Position numbers and translations under genes: made by a program
The notes under the pieces: generated by a model
What the model was told of the DNA's origin: nothing
The model's input: the letters and a program-made list of their open reading frames with translations, nothing else
Database searches by the model: none
Origin: Wenzhouxiangella sp. XN79A
GTDB taxonomy: Bacteria; Pseudomonadota; Gammaproteobacteria; Xanthomonadales; Wenzhouxiangellaceae
Length of the DNA: 64,000 nucleotides
Reading direction: 5' to 3'
Assembly: GCF_012272825.1 (NCBI RefSeq)
Contig: NZ_JAAWWS010000168.1
Span: 1 to 64,000, forward strand
Part shown: one piece after another, positions 16,174-27,827 of the stretch
Numbering within the stretch: position 1 is the stretch's first letter
Layout: the number at the start of each line of letters is the position of its first letter

Positions 16174-17369
16174 TGGCCCTGACCCTCGATCTGTGCGATG
16201 TACGACGCCGCCGGCGCCGAGCTGGGATGGCCCGGCTCGGCCGCGGCGACGATCCGATAGTGCGGCAGCGCCGCGTCGGTCTCCCAGGACCGGTGCAGCA
16301 GGATTGCCAGCTGGAAATGCGCGAAGACCCGCGGCAACGTCGACAGGCTGGCCTCGAGCCGCTGTCGGCCCAGCTCGACCCGGCGCGACTGTGCCGCCTG
16401 CACGCCCCACAGGAAATCGGCCTGCGGAAGCTCGCGCCCGGTGGCGAGCAGTCGCTCGATCGAGCGCTCGGCCGAATCGGGGTGGTAGTTCAGCAGGCTC
16501 AGCTCGGCGAACACCAACTCGGCTTCGAACTCGTTGTCCAGCGCCCGCCGCGCCCGCAGGACCCGTCGATAGGCATCGCCCAGCTCGCCGGCGTACATCG
16601 CACGCTTGACCTCGGCCAGCTGCCCGAGCCCCTCGCGCTTGGCATGAACGTCGTCGAGTACACCGGCCAGGCCGTTGCCGACGGCGGCCGCGGCCGGCGG
16701 AAACGCGCGTCGGCCCAGGCGGTCGAGCCAGGCCGCGTCCGGGCGCTGAGCGGCAAGCCGCTGGCCGAGCCGGGCCAGGCCGTCGGCGCTGCGCCCGGCC
16801 GCCTCCAGCCGCTCGGTCGCCGCGGCGAAGCAGTCGCGCCCGCCGCAGCCGCGCAGCATCAGCTGAGCCATCAGCGCGGCGTTCTCGGGCAGCCGGTAAT
16901 CACGGTAGCGAGCCAGCAGCGCGTGCTCACCGTCGACCGGCGCCAGCTCGGCGCGGTCGCGCGCTTCCCAGGCGCGGCGTGCCGCCGGGCACTGGCCGAG
17001 CGCCGCGGCCAGTGCACCGGTCAGTTCATCGGGGTGTTCGATCCAGGCCAGCAGGCCCTGAGTCACGAAGATCCGGCCACCGGCCAGGCAGCCGGCATCG
17101 GCGTCGGCTTCGCCGGTGGTCCAGAGCACCGGTGAAGCGCCTTCGGGCAGGCCTGCCTGGAGCGGCTCGAAGGCCGCCCGGAACAGCGCGTCCAGCGCCT
17201 CGCCGGGCGGCTCGACATCGACCTGGATGGCGCGGAATGCCGGGTACAGCTCGTCCTCGGCAGCCGCCTGGTCGTCCGGACCCAGCGCGATGCGTCCATC
17301 GTCGCGCCCGCCGCAGCCGGCCAGCCAGAGGACCGTGACCAGCACGGCCACGAAACGGAATCCGGACAT
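16170..17369 (-). CDS. Lipoprotein resembling M48 peptidases but lacking the zinc motif
   Basis: A 399-residue predicted lipoprotein (lipobox WLAGC at residues 15-19). Residues about 85-220 follow the layout of M48 metallopeptidases of the BepA/LoiP type: GGRIFVTQGLLAWIEHPDEL then ALAAALGQ where active enzymes have VLAHEIGH. The metal-binding HExxH is absent, so it cannot be a normal zinc protease. The C-terminal half is helical and TPR-like, as in BepA. It may be a periplasmic chaperone-like relative of M48 proteins, or a divergent unrelated lipoprotein. It is coupled to the CpdA-like gene and divergent from the small DUF6116-like gene. Confidence 0.7.
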   Translation of the reverse strand: MSGFRFVAVLVTVLWLAGCGGRDDGRIALGPDDQAAAEDELYPAFRAIQVDVEPPGEALDALFRAAFEPLQAGLPEGASPVLWTTGEADADAGCLAGGRIFVTQGLLAWIEHPDELTGALAAALGQCPAARRAWEARDRAELAPVDGEHALLARYRDYRLPENAALMAQLMLRGCGGRDCFAAATERLEAAGRSADGLARLGQRLAAQRPDAAWLDRLGRRAFPPAAAAVGNGLAGVLDDVHAKREGLGQLAEVKRAMYAGELGDAYRRVLRARRALDNEFEAELVFAELSLLNYHPDSAERSIERLLATGRELPQADFLWGVQAAQSRRVELGRQRLEASLSTLPRVFAHFQLAILLHRSWETDAALPHYRIVAAAEPGHPSSAPAASYIAQIEGQGQ

Positions 17370-17451
17370 CGAGCACTCTCCGATGGAATCGATGACCTAT
17401 TCTAGTAGCGTATTCGAGAGGAACTGCCGTTCCCGACACCAAGGAGACGCC

Positions 17452-17679
17452 ATGCTGTTGCCCGCGATCCGCCGCTTCCTGCGCCGACGACGGTTCCCGA
17501 CGCTGATGCTGATCGGCGCGGTGCTGTTCCTGATCAACCTTGCGGTGCCCGATCCCCTGCCGTTCATCGACGAGATCCTGCTGCTGATCGGAACGCTGAT
17601 CGTCGGCAGTTTCCGCGACCGCGGGCGGAAGGATGGCTCGGCCGAACGCGGTACCGACGAGGCGGCCGACCGCGACTGA
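17452..17679 (+). CDS. Small membrane protein, DUF6116-like
   Basis: A 75-residue protein with an Arg-rich N-terminus (RRFLRRRRF) and two hydrophobic segments near residues 17-31 and 38-52 separated by VPDPLPFIDE. The pattern matches, from memory, the DUF6116 group of small gammaproteobacterial membrane proteins. Function unknown. AAGGAG sits 7 nt before the ATG at 17452, an excellent ribosome site. It ends 4 bp from the convergent DUF192 gene. Confidence 0.8.
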   Translation: MLLPAIRRFLRRRRFPTLMLIGAVLFLINLAVPDPLPFIDEILLLIGTLIVGSFRDRGRKDGSAERGTDEAADRD

Positions 17680-17683
17680 ACGA

Positions 17684-18139
17684 TCAGCCGTCGGCCTCGC
17701 CGGGCACGTTGCCGAACACCACCGGGTCGCCGATCTTCGCGCCCAGCGTCTCCATCTGGCCGCCGTTGACTTCCAGCACGTATTTCGCCGGCTTGCCGCT
17801 GGGGTAACTCGGGCAGCGCCGGGTGCGGCACGGCGGCGTGTCCAGCGACCACGAGACGATGGTCCGGTCGGCGCCGATGTAGAGAATGTCGAGCGGAATC
17901 CGGGTATTGCGCATCCAGAACGCGCGCGGCTCGGCGTTTCGCCACAGGAACAGCATGCCGGCGTCGTCGGCCATCGAATCGACGAACATCAGGCCACGCG
18001 CCCGGCTGGCGTCGTCGTCGGCGATCTCGACCTGGTAGCGCTTGCCGGCCACCTCGACCCACGGCCCATCGGCCTGACAACCGGCGGTCAGCAGCAGCGC
18101 CAGCAGCGCAACGGGCCAGGCGAACCCTCGTTCAATCAT
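17684..18139 (-). CDS. DUF192 family lipoprotein
   Basis: A 151-residue predicted lipoprotein (lipobox LLTAGC near residue 19) with the DUF192 domain: RARGLMFVDSMADDAGMLFL then FWMRNTRIPLDILYIGADRTIV are the conserved blocks. The function of DUF192 is not established. The ATG at 18139 overlaps the end of folA by 8 nt, so it is the last gene of the lgt-thyA-folA-DUF192 run. Confidence 0.9.
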   Translation of the reverse strand: MIERGFAWPVALLALLLTAGCQADGPWVEVAGKRYQVEIADDDASRARGLMFVDSMADDAGMLFLWRNAEPRAFWMRNTRIPLDILYIGADRTIVSWSLDTPPCRTRRCPSYPSGKPAKYVLEVNGGQMETLGAKIGDPVVFGNVPGEADG

Positions 18140-18665
18140 CCTCGCTCTCCTGTGAGGCCTCGCGCCGGACCAGCGTGACGAACACCAGCCGGTGCGGATT
18201 GTCTGGATCGGCCGGCCGGGCCTCGCTGGCCTGCAGCCGCCAGTCGGACTTCGGCCAGTCCGGGAACAGCGTGTCACCGTCGGGTCGCGCATCGACCAGC
18301 GTCAGCTCCATGCGAGCGGCCCGCGGCAGCGCCTCGGCGTAGACCTGGCCGCCGCCGATCACCATCGCCGACCGGTCCGGCTCGAGCCGGTCCAGGGCGT
18401 CATCCAGCGACTCCACGCACTCCACGCCGCGCGGTGCCTCGAAGCCCGAACGGCTCAGCACGATGTTACGCCGTCCCGGCAGCGGCCGGCCGATCGATTC
18501 GAAGGTGGCCCGACCCATGATCACCGGGTGGCCGAGCGTGACCCGCTTGAAGTGCGCCAGGTCGGCGGGCAGGTGCCACGGCATCGCGCCGTCGGCGCCG
18601 ATCACCCGGTTGCGCGCCAGCGCGGCGACCAGGACGATGGAAGGGCGGTCGTCGGAATCTCTCAT
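18132..18665 (-). CDS. folA: Dihydrofolate reductase
   Basis: A 177-residue NADPH-dependent enzyme reducing dihydrofolate to tetrahydrofolate. VAALARNRVIGADGAMPWHLPADLAHF carries the catalytic acidic residue and the PWHLP substrate loop (shown at residues about 13-38), VIMGRATFESIGRPLPGRRN is the cofactor site, and VIGGGQVYAEALP the conserved C-terminal motif. The usual length is about 160. It lies 13 bp downstream of thyA, which produces the dihydrofolate it reduces, so the pair forms a thymidylate-cycle unit. Its end overlaps DUF192. Confidence 0.96.
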   Translation of the reverse strand: MRDSDDRPSIVLVAALARNRVIGADGAMPWHLPADLAHFKRVTLGHPVIMGRATFESIGRPLPGRRNIVLSRSGFEAPRGVECVESLDDALDRLEPDRSAMVIGGGQVYAEALPRAARMELTLVDARPDGDTLFPDWPKSDWRLQASEARPADPDNPHRLVFVTLVRREASQESEDD

Positions 18666-18678
18666 ACGACAGCTGCAC

Positions 18679-19512
18679 TCATACCGCGATCGGCGCCTTG
18701 ATCGACGGATGGGCCCGGTAGCCGACCAGCTCGAAGTCGTCGAACACGAAGTCCTCCAGCCGGGTCCGCTCGGGATTCAGGCGCATTTCCGGCAGCGGAT
18801 ACGGGTCGCGCGCGAGCTGTTCTTCGACCTGGTCGAGGTGGTTCAGGTACAGGTGGGCGTCGCCGAAGGTATGGATGAACTCCCAGGGCTTCAGGCCGGT
18901 GACCTGGCCGACCATCATCAGCAGCAAGGCATACGAGGCGATGTTGAACGGCACGCCGAGGAAGCAGTCGGCCGAACGCTGGTAGAGCTGCAGACTGATC
19001 CGGCCGTCGGCGACCCAGAACTGGAACATCGTGTGGCACGGCGCCAGCGCCATGCGACCCCGGGCCGGGTTCTCGTGCGGGGCCAGGTTCTCGTCGGGCA
19101 GCACGGTCGGGTTCCAGGCCGAGATCACGTGGCGGCGTGAATCCGGGCAACGGCGGATGCGCTCCAGGATCTGCGCCAGCTGGTCGATCGACGCGCCGTC
19201 CGGCGTCGGCCAGCAGCGCCACTGTTCGCCGTAGACCGGCCCCAGCCTGCCCTGCGCATCGGCCCACTCGTCCCAGATCGTCACGCCGTGCTCGTTGAGG
19301 TAGCCGACGTTGGTGTCGCCTCGGATGAACCACAACAGTTCGTGGATGATCGAGCGCAGGTGCAGCTTCTTGGTGGTGACCAGCGGAAAGCCGTCGTCGA
19401 GGTCGAAGCGCATCTGGTAGCCGAACACGCTGAGCGTGCCGGTGCCGGTGCGGTCGGACTTGCGCACGCCGTGATCGCGGACGTGCCGGAGCAGGTCGTG
19501 GTAGGTCTTCAT
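18679..19512 (-). CDS. thyA: Thymidylate synthase
   Basis: A 277-residue enzyme that methylates dUMP to dTMP using methylenetetrahydrofolate and yields dihydrofolate. The catalytic cysteine is residue 159 in [22 protein letters not shown] near the start and [11 protein letters not shown] towards the end are family motifs. The length is close to the E. coli enzyme (264) with a few extra residues near 85-110. The ATG at 19512 overlaps the lgt stop as ATGA, so lgt, thyA, folA and the DUF192 gene form one coupled operon. Confidence 0.97.
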   Translation of the reverse strand: MKTYHDLLRHVRDHGVRKSDRTGTGTLSVFGYQMRFDLDDGFPLVTTKKLHLRSIIHELLWFIRGDTNVGYLNEHGVTIWDEWADAQGRLGPVYGEQWRCWPTPDGASIDQLAQILERIRRCPDSRRHVISAWNPTVLPDENLAPHENPARGRMALAPCHTMFQFWVADGRISLQLYQRSADCFLGVPFNIASYALLLMMVGQVTGLKPWEFIHTFGDAHLYLNHLDQVEEQLARDPYPLPEMRLNPERTRLEDFVFDDFELVGYRAHPSIKAPIAV

Positions 19513-20357
19513 GCCGATTTCCTGTAGGCGTACACGAGCAGTGCGACGCCGGCGGCCAGCATCGGCAGCGACAGCAGCATGCCCATGGTCAGCGCCTGGA
19601 ACGCGACGAAGCCCAGGTGTGCGTCGGGCTCGCGGAACCACTCGGCGAAGATCCGGAACAGCGCGTAGCCGACCAGGAACAACCCGCCGACCGCGCCGGT
19701 CGGGCGCGGCTTGCGGGCGAAGATCCAGACGATGGCGAACAGCAGCAGGCCCTCGAGCGCGGCCTGGTAGAGCTGCGAGGGATGGCGGGCCTGGTCGCTG
19801 AGCTCACCGGCACGCCATGCGGCCTCGAGCGCGGCCGGGCTGGAATACGCCCGATCGAGCGCGGCCGGGAACACCATGGCCCACGGCGCATCGCTGACCC
19901 GGCCCCACAGTTCGCCGCCGATGAAGTTGCCGATCCGGCCGAAGGCCAGCCCCAGCGGCACGACCTGGGCGGTGAAGTCGCCGAGCTTGAGGAAGCCGAT
20001 CCCGAGGTGGCGGGCGTACAGCGCCATGGCCACCAGCACGCCGACCAGGCCGCCGTGGAACGACATGCCGCCGTCCTGCAGCTTGAACGGGAACAGCAGG
20101 TCGTCGGCCCAGCGGTCGAGGCCGTAGAACAACACGTAGCCGAGCCGTCCGCCGGCGATCACGCCGACGATGCCCCAGAACAGGTAGTCGCCGACCTGGA
20201 CCGGCTCGATCGGCCAGTGCGGCTGGCGGGCGCGATGGCGCAGCAGCGCCCAGGCCGAGGCAAAGGCCAGCAGGTAGGTGATGCCGTACCAGTGGACCTG
20301 GATCATGCCCAGGTCGAGCGCGACCGGATCGAAATCGACGAGGTACGGGAGCGACAT
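19509..20357 (-). CDS. lgt: Prolipoprotein diacylglyceryl transferase
   Basis: A 282-residue inner-membrane enzyme that attaches diacylglycerol to the lipobox cysteine of prolipoproteins, the first lipoprotein maturation step. About seven hydrophobic segments are visible. FHGGLVG holds the essential histidine, and [14 protein letters not shown] is the family signature with Arg, Asn, Glu and Gly retained; the second Asn of the usual NFxNxE is Gly here. I chose the ATG at 20357 ([11 protein letters not shown]); a GTG at 20372 would add five residues. It is the first gene of the lgt-thyA-folA operon. Confidence 0.95.
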   Translation of the reverse strand: MSLPYLVDFDPVALDLGMIQVHWYGITYLLAFASAWALLRHRARQPHWPIEPVQVGDYLFWGIVGVIAGGRLGYVLFYGLDRWADDLLFPFKLQDGGMSFHGGLVGVLVAMALYARHLGIGFLKLGDFTAQVVPLGLAFGRIGNFIGGELWGRVSDAPWAMVFPAALDRAYSSPAALEAAWRAGELSDQARHPSQLYQAALEGLLLFAIVWIFARKPRPTGAVGGLFLVGYALFRIFAEWFREPDAHLGFVAFQALTMGMLLSLPMLAAGVALLVYAYRKSA

Positions 20358-20491
20358 GCGCCGGGCGTCCACGCGGAACCAGTCCGGATTGTACTGGAGG
20401 CGTGTCCGGCTCGGGCCGCCGGCCCGGTCCCGACCCGGGCTGCGGTATCCTCGCGGACCGAGTCGCCGAACCCGTCACGCCGAGCCGCACC

Positions 20492-22578
<2,087 letters not shown>

Positions 22579-22582
<4 letters not shown>

Positions 22583-23451
22583 CGGCCCGGCTCGGGGTCG
22601 TGCTTGCGCTGGCGCTGGCGCTGGCGGCCGGCGCGCGCGCCGAATCGCCGCGCGTGGTCAGCCTGGCACCGCACCTGACCGAACTGGCCTACCAGGCCGG
22701 CATCGGCGATCACCTGGTCGGCGCGGTGGAATGGAGCGACCACCCCGCGGCGGCACGCCAACTGCCTCGGATCGGCGATGCGTTCCGCTTCGACGCCGAG
22801 CGCATCCTGGCCCTCGACGCGACCCACGCGCTGGCCTGGACCGGCGGAACGCCGGCCGCGGCGATCGAGCAGATCGAGAACCTCGGCATCACGGTGCTTT
22901 CGATCGAGACCCGGACGCTGGACCAGATCGGCGACGCGCTGGAAACGCTCGGCGCGCTCGGACAGCGGCCCGAAGTCGGACGACGGGCGGCCCGGCGTTA
23001 CCGGGAGGCGCTCGAGGAACGTCGGCAAGCCGACCGGCCCGACCGGGCGCCGCTACGGATCTTCTACCAGGTCAGTGCGCGACCGCTGTTCACCCTCGGC
23101 GGGCGACACGTGATCAACGAGGTGTTCGGCTTGTGTGGTGCACGGAACGTGTTCGCCGGCCTCGACGTCGAGGCCGCTCCGGTCGGAGCCGAAGCCGTGC
23201 TCGACGCATCGCCGGACCTCCTGCTGGTGGGCCTGGAGCCGGCCGGCGACACCCCCCAAGGGCCCGGCGAACGCGCCCGGGCCCGAGTCAATCCGGCCCT
23301 CGGGACCGAGTGCAGGCCGGTTGTCGGGGTCGAGGCCGCACCGCTGGTCCGCCCGACGCCGCGCATTCTCGATGCGGCCGACCGGCTGTGTGCTGCGCTG
23401 GCACCCTTCAGGTCGGACACAGATCCAGCATGTGGAAACGCTGGACGCTGA
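22579..23451 (+). CDS. BtuF-like periplasmic binding protein
   Basis: A 290-residue secreted protein with a short signal peptide (VTARLGVVLALALALAAGAR, cleavage near residue 22). The mature part begins SPRVVSLAPHLTELAYQAGIGDHLVG, the standard start of class III cobalamin/siderophore binding proteins. LPRIGDAFRFDAERILAL and LFTLGGRHVINEVFGLCG are further conserved blocks. Vitamin B12 is the likeliest ligand; haem or siderophore are alternatives. No permease or ATPase lies nearby. The GTG at 22579 overlaps the YyaL-type stop. Its 3' end overlaps the convergent Dph6-like gene by 44 bp. Confidence 0.85.
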
Positions 23452-24076
23452 TCCGGACCTCGCCGGGCGTCACACGAATCGGTGAATGGAACAGCGGCGC
23501 GTCGACCACCAGGGTGTGAAATTCACCGTTCTCGCCGCAGGGGTCGATCGAGGAATCGAGCCGGGCCAGCCAGTCCGGCGACCAGCGCGCACCGAGCTCG
23601 GCCGGGTCGATGCGCTCGGCATCGACGCTGCAGACCCGGGCGTCGAGTCCTTCGCCGGGAAGTCGCTCGGCGAGGTCGCGCGGGTCGCGACCCCAGATCG
23701 GAAACTCGGCCTTCAGGCCCAGCGCCGCGCACTGGGTCTCTCGGAACGCGCGGATATCGCCGAGAAACAGGTCGCCGAAGGCGAGTCGGCGCAGGCCCTG
23801 TTCGAGCAGCGGTTCCGCGGCAGCGGCGATCCGGGTCCGATAGGTCGCGTTGTCGCAGCCGTCGGGCAGCCCGACGATCACCAGTTCACAGCCCATCCGT
23901 TCGGCCTGGCGCTGGACCAGTTCGACCCGCGTTCCGTGGATCGCGATCCTGCGATCGTGGTCGCTGCAGGTCGTGACCAGCCAGCGCGGGGCGGCGGTCT
24001 CGGCCAGCGTCATGAACGCAGCCATCGAGTCCTTTCCGCCGCTGAACATCAGCGCAAGGTCGTCGGCGTACTTCAT
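23408..24076 (-). CDS. Dph6-like PP-loop ATP pyrophosphatase
   Basis: A 222-residue protein with the PP-loop FSGGKDS at residues 11-17. The C-terminal GENGEFHTLVVDAPLF motif is the hallmark of the diphthine-ammonia ligase (Dph6/MJ0570) family. Bacteria lack diphthamide, so the substrate must differ; amide or ammonia ligation by adenylation is the family chemistry. It is convergent with and overlaps the BtuF-like gene, an association I recall from related genomes that has suggested a cobalamin link, not proven. The start at 24076 is the ATG directly before the PP-loop strand. Confidence 0.82.
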   Translation of the reverse strand: MKYADDLALMFSGGKDSMAAFMTLAETAAPRWLVTTCSDHDRRIAIHGTRVELVQRQAERMGCELVIVGLPDGCDNATYRTRIAAAAEPLLEQGLRRLAFGDLFLGDIRAFRETQCAALGLKAEFPIWGRDPRDLAERLPGEGLDARVCSVDAERIDPAELGARWSPDWLARLDSSIDPCGENGEFHTLVVDAPLFHSPIRVTPGEVRISVQRFHMLDLCPT

Positions 24077-24135
24077 CGGGTTCCCGTAGCAAGGACGGCG
24101 CTGCGGAGGCTCGGGCGACTGTGATTCGAAGAGGA

Positions 24136-24164
24136 GCACCCGGGCCGGCGGCCGGCCCGGGTGC
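24136..24164 (-). terminator. Strong hairpin terminator of the lipase-RND operon
   Basis: GCACCCGGGCCGG (24136-24148) and its exact complement (24152-24164) make a 13-bp stem with a 3-nt loop, 40 bp past the MMPL transporter stop. On the minus strand TCCTCTTCG follows, modestly T-rich. It most likely ends the five-gene operon. Confidence 0.7.
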
Positions 24165-24203
24165 GGATCAGTACGTTGATCAGGATGTTGATCTGGACCG
24201 CGA

Positions 24204-26666
24204 TCAGGCCGCTTCGCGCGGGCGCAGCAACCAGCGGGCCAGCGCCGGCAGCAGCAGCATGGCGCCGATCATGTTGAAGATGAACATGAACGCCAGCAGC
24301 ACGCCCATGTCGGCCTGGAACTTGAGGTCCGAGAACAGCCAGGTCCCGACGCCCACGGCCAGGGTGATGGCGGTGAAGAACACGGCCTTGCCGGTCAGCC
24401 GAAGCGTCTGCATGTAGGCCGCATCCAGCGACATGCCTTCCTTCAGGTGGCCGGCCATTCGGCTGTAGATGTAGATGCCGTAGTCGACGCCGATGCCGAC
24501 GCCGAGCGCGACCACCGGCAGCGTGTTGACCTTCAGGCCGATGCCCATGAAGGCCATCAACGAGTAGGCCATGTAACTGACCAGCACCAGCGGCAACACG
24601 ATGCAGATCGTGCCGCGCACCGAACGGAAGGTGATCAGGCACAGCAGGATGATCGCACCGTAGACGTAGAGCAGCATCGGCGTCTGTGCAGCCCGCACCT
24701 CTTCGTTGGTCGCGGCCATGACGCCGACATTGCCGGTGGCCAGGCGGAAGCAGACATCCTCCTCGCAGACCGGTGCGTCCTGTTCGAGCAGGCCTTCGAC
24801 CACTTCACCGGACCCGTGGAACTCGAGGCCGTCGACCGCGAACTCCGCGCGCAGCTCCTTGACCCGCTGGACCACCCGGGCAATCGTCTCGGCCTTGTGG
24901 TCCTCGGTGAAGATCATGATCGGCATCGCGCTGCAATCGCGGTTCAGCAGGCCGGAGTCGGTCTCGATGTTCTGCAGGTTCTGGCGCATGATGAAGACAT
25001 TGCGCGGCAGGACCTTCCAGCGCAGGTTGCCCTCGTTCCAGCCGGCGTTGATGATCTTCGCGGCCATCGGCAGTGAAATCACCTGCTGGACGCCCTCGAC
25101 CTGCTGCATCTGCCACGAGAAGTCGTCGATCGCGTCCATGATCTCGGGGTTCTCGGTACAGGCCTGCGGAACCGTCTCGGCAATCACCGAGATCAGGTCG
25201 GTACCCAGCGAGAACCGATCCGAGATCAACCGTGCATCCTGGTTGTAGCGGGCGTCCTGGCGAAGTTCCGGCACGCCGGCCTCGGAATCGCCGATCTGCA
25301 TGTCCTGGGACTTGTACAGCGCCCCGGCGAACAGAACGACACCGGCCACGATGGTCACGGCCGCCACGCCGGGGCGGGTGAACGAAGCGACGAAGCGCCA
25401 GATCAACGAGGTGGTCGCGGCCTTGGCGAAGGCGCGTTGGCGGTACTTCTCTCCGTTGCGCATGCGCACGTAGGACAGCAGGATCGGCAGCAGGACCAGG
25501 TTGGTGAAGATGATGATCGCAACCCCGATCGAGGCGGTGATCGCCAGCTCCTGGATGATCCGGATGTTGATCAGCAGGATGGTCAGGAAGCCGATGGTGT
25601 CGGACAACAGCGCGATCGAGCCCGGTGCCAGCAGGCGGGCGAAGGTCGCCTTGGCCGCATCGAGACTGCTGGCGATCTCGATCGCGCCGAGATCGATGCC
25701 GTCATGGTGCAGACCGGCCGGAGATCGACCGCCGAAGAACTTCTCCGCCTGCCAGCCGGAAATCATCTGTACCCCGTGGCTGACCCCGATCGCGAACACC
25801 AGGAACGGCGTCAGGATGTTCATCGGATCGATGCCGAACCCGAGCAGGCTGAGCGCACCCAGCTGCCAGATCACGGCGACGGTCGAGCAGACCAGGGGAA
25901 GAACCGTCAACCAGACCGACTTCGAATACAGCAACAGCAGGATCGCGGTAATCGCGAACGCGACGCCGAAATACACCACCACGCCGCGCGCCCCGTCGGC
26001 CACGTCGCCGACGATCTTGGCGAAGCCGATGATGTGGACCGTGTGCGCTTCGTTCTCGTAGTCGGTTCGGATGGCTTCCAATCGGTCGGCGACATCCTGG
26101 TAGTCGAGTGTTTCACCGGTCGAAGGGTCTTCCTCGAGCAGGTTGGCCCAGACCATCGCGCCGGAGAAATCCTCGGCGACCAGTCGGCCGACCTCCCCGG
26201 ACTTGATGATGTTCGAGCGAACGCGGTCGAACATCTCCTCGCTCGGCTCGAAATCGGCCGGAATCACGTTGCCGCCGGCGAAGCCGTCCTCGACGACCTC
26301 GACGAAACGAACGTTCGGAGTAAAGATCGACCGCACGCTGGCGCGATCGACGCCGGGCAGCAGGAAGACCTCGTTGCTGACTTCCTCGAAGGCCTGGATG
26401 AACTCCGGCGTGAACATCTCGCCGTCGCGCGCCATCAACGCCACCATGATGCGGTTGGCGCCGCCGAATTCGCGCTCGTAGTCGAGGAAGGTCTGCATAT
26501 ACTCGTGATCGAGCGGCAGCTGCTTCTTGAAACCGGCATCGACGCGCAACTGCAGCATCGAATACGCCATCACCGCACTGCCGAGAAGGAAGATCAGCAG
26601 GATCAGCGGACGGATCGAAAAGATCGCATCCGCCACGCGGGCCGCAAAGCCTTTCGGTTCAGTCAT
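24204..26666 (-). CDS. MMPL/RND-family transporter
   Basis: An 820-residue inner-membrane protein with the RND layout: one N-terminal helix, a periplasmic domain (residues about 40-230), a block of five to six helices, and the same repeated. The second block starts with helices around GVGIGVDYGIYIYSRM, a typical acidic RND/SSD motif; HGVQMISGW occupies the equivalent place in the first half. Eukaryotic and actinobacterial relatives move sterols or lipids. It is the last gene of the lipase-DUF1302-DUF1329-YCF48 operon and overlaps the YCF48 gene by 8 nt. I infer export or delivery of a hydrophobic substrate together with the outer-membrane DUF1302 barrel. Confidence 0.9.
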   Translation of the reverse strand: MTEPKGFAARVADAIFSIRPLILLIFLLGSAVMAYSMLQLRVDAGFKKQLPLDHEYMQTFLDYEREFGGANRIMVALMARDGEMFTPEFIQAFEEVSNEVFLLPGVDRASVRSIFTPNVRFVEVVEDGFAGGNVIPADFEPSEEMFDRVRSNIIKSGEVGRLVAEDFSGAMVWANLLEEDPSTGETLDYQDVADRLEAIRTDYENEAHTVHIIGFAKIVGDVADGARGVVVYFGVAFAITAILLLLYSKSVWLTVLPLVCSTVAVIWQLGALSLLGFGIDPMNILTPFLVFAIGVSHGVQMISGWQAEKFFGGRSPAGLHHDGIDLGAIEIASSLDAAKATFARLLAPGSIALLSDTIGFLTILLINIRIIQELAITASIGVAIIIFTNLVLLPILLSYVRMRNGEKYRQRAFAKAATTSLIWRFVASFTRPGVAAVTIVAGVVLFAGALYKSQDMQIGDSEAGVPELRQDARYNQDARLISDRFSLGTDLISVIAETVPQACTENPEIMDAIDDFSWQMQQVEGVQQVISLPMAAKIINAGWNEGNLRWKVLPRNVFIMRQNLQNIETDSGLLNRDCSAMPIMIFTEDHKAETIARVVQRVKELRAEFAVDGLEFHGSGEVVEGLLEQDAPVCEEDVCFRLATGNVGVMAATNEEVRAAQTPMLLYVYGAIILLCLITFRSVRGTICIVLPLVLVSYMAYSLMAFMGIGLKVNTLPVVALGVGIGVDYGIYIYSRMAGHLKEGMSLDAAYMQTLRLTGKAVFFTAITLAVGVGTWLFSDLKFQADMGVLLAFMFIFNMIGAMLLLPALARWLLRPREAA

Positions 26667-27741
26667 AACGCACTCCGTCCTCGCCGACGAGAATCCGGTG
26701 GCCGTCGTCGACCAGCACGGCGGCATAGTCGCTGCCCAGCCGATCACTTTCGATCTCGAGATTGCCATCGGCGTCCAGCGTCACCCGGGTGGCCGCGGCG
26801 CCAACCATCAGCACGCGTCCGTCCGGCAGGTAGGTCGCACCCATCAGGGTCTGGTCGCCGGGGTAGTCGAGGCGTTCCCAGCTGTCGCCGAAATCGCAGC
26901 TCTTCTGGATGTTGCCGCGCAACCCGTAGGCGATGATGCAGCCGTCGAGCTCGATCAACCCGAACATCGAGCCGCTGTAGGGGAAGCGGAAGCTTTCCCA
27001 GGTCGCACCGAGATCGGTACTGCGATACCCGTATCCGCGCTCCGCGGCGATCATCATCCGCTCGTCTTCGAGGACCAGCAGATCGTTGAGGTGGCACTCG
27101 AGGAACTCGTAACAGCCCTTGTCGATGAAGATCTCCTCGCCGGCCGCGGTTTCCTGGTTGGCGGGAACATCGATATCACCGGACATCGTATCGATGCCGC
27201 CCTGCGCGCGGGCGATCGCCGCCCAGTCGATCGCCTCGCCGGACAGGCGGTCCTGGATATGCTCGGTCTCCCAGGTCACTCCGCCGTCGGCGGTGCTCAT
27301 GAAGCGCCCGTAGGCGCCGACCGCGAAGCCCTTCAACGCGGTCAGGAACTCGATATCGAGCAGCGGCTCCTCGGCTTCCGGGTCCCAGTTCTGGATGAAC
27401 CAGGTGCGACCGCCGTCGGCACTGGACAGGATCACGCTGTCGTGGCCAGCGGCCCACATCCGGCGCCCCTCGCGGGCAATGCGAGTCAGCGTGGACTGGA
27501 CCGGGACCTGGTCGGCCTGGGTCCACGTCCGACCGTCGTCGGACAACAGAACGTGGCCGCGCTGCCCGACCGCGACGAAGCCACCGTTGAACCGGGTCAG
27601 GTCGAGCAACAGGCTTTCGTCGGCAAGACGGGCCTCGAGCGCCGGTTCCGGTTCGATCGTCGTTTCGACCTGCTGGGCCGACGTCGAACCGGCCCACAGC
27701 AGCAGACCGATCGAAACAAAGAGACAGGACAGGTGTTTCAT
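26659..27741 (-). CDS. YCF48-like periplasmic beta-propeller
   Basis: A 360-residue secreted protein (signal peptide to about residue 22, ending STSAQ). It contains five Asp-box-like repeats (DGRTW, GGRTW, GGVTW, LGATW, FGDSW) typical of YCF48/BNR propellers. YCF48 assists photosystem II assembly in cyanobacteria; non-phototrophic relatives recur beside MMPL transporters and are presumed envelope partners. GGAG lies about 10 nt before the ATG at 27741; a GTG directly ahead is an alternative start. The stop overlaps the transporter start. Confidence 0.85.
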   Translation of the reverse strand: MKHLSCLFVSIGLLLWAGSTSAQQVETTIEPEPALEARLADESLLLDLTRFNGGFVAVGQRGHVLLSDDGRTWTQADQVPVQSTLTRIAREGRRMWAAGHDSVILSSADGGRTWFIQNWDPEAEEPLLDIEFLTALKGFAVGAYGRFMSTADGGVTWETEHIQDRLSGEAIDWAAIARAQGGIDTMSGDIDVPANQETAAGEEIFIDKGCYEFLECHLNDLLVLEDERMMIAAERGYGYRSTDLGATWESFRFPYSGSMFGLIELDGCIIAYGLRGNIQKSCDFGDSWERLDYPGDQTLMGATYLPDGRVLMVGAAATRVTLDADGNLEIESDRLGSDYAAVLVDDGHRILVGEDGVRYD

Positions 27742-27773
27742 CACCGCACTCCGAGGGAAACTGCACTACGGAA

Positions 27774-27798
27774 GCGGCCGGCCCGGGGGACCGGCCGC
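27774..27798. terminator. Hairpin inside the lipase-RND operon
   Basis: GCGGCCGG (27774-27781) pairs perfectly with CCGGCCGC (27791-27798) in the gap between the DUF1329 stop and the YCF48 start. No T-run follows on the minus strand. It may be an attenuator or an RNA stability element that lowers expression of the two distal genes. Confidence 0.4.
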
Positions 27799-27827
27799 AA
27801 GAGGCATGCCCGAAACGAGCAGCGCGA

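Noticed and set aside
24170..24203. FNR-like TTGATC repeats just past the transporter stop
   Set aside because: The half sites do not form a properly spaced palindrome and lie at the 3' end of an operon, not before a gene.
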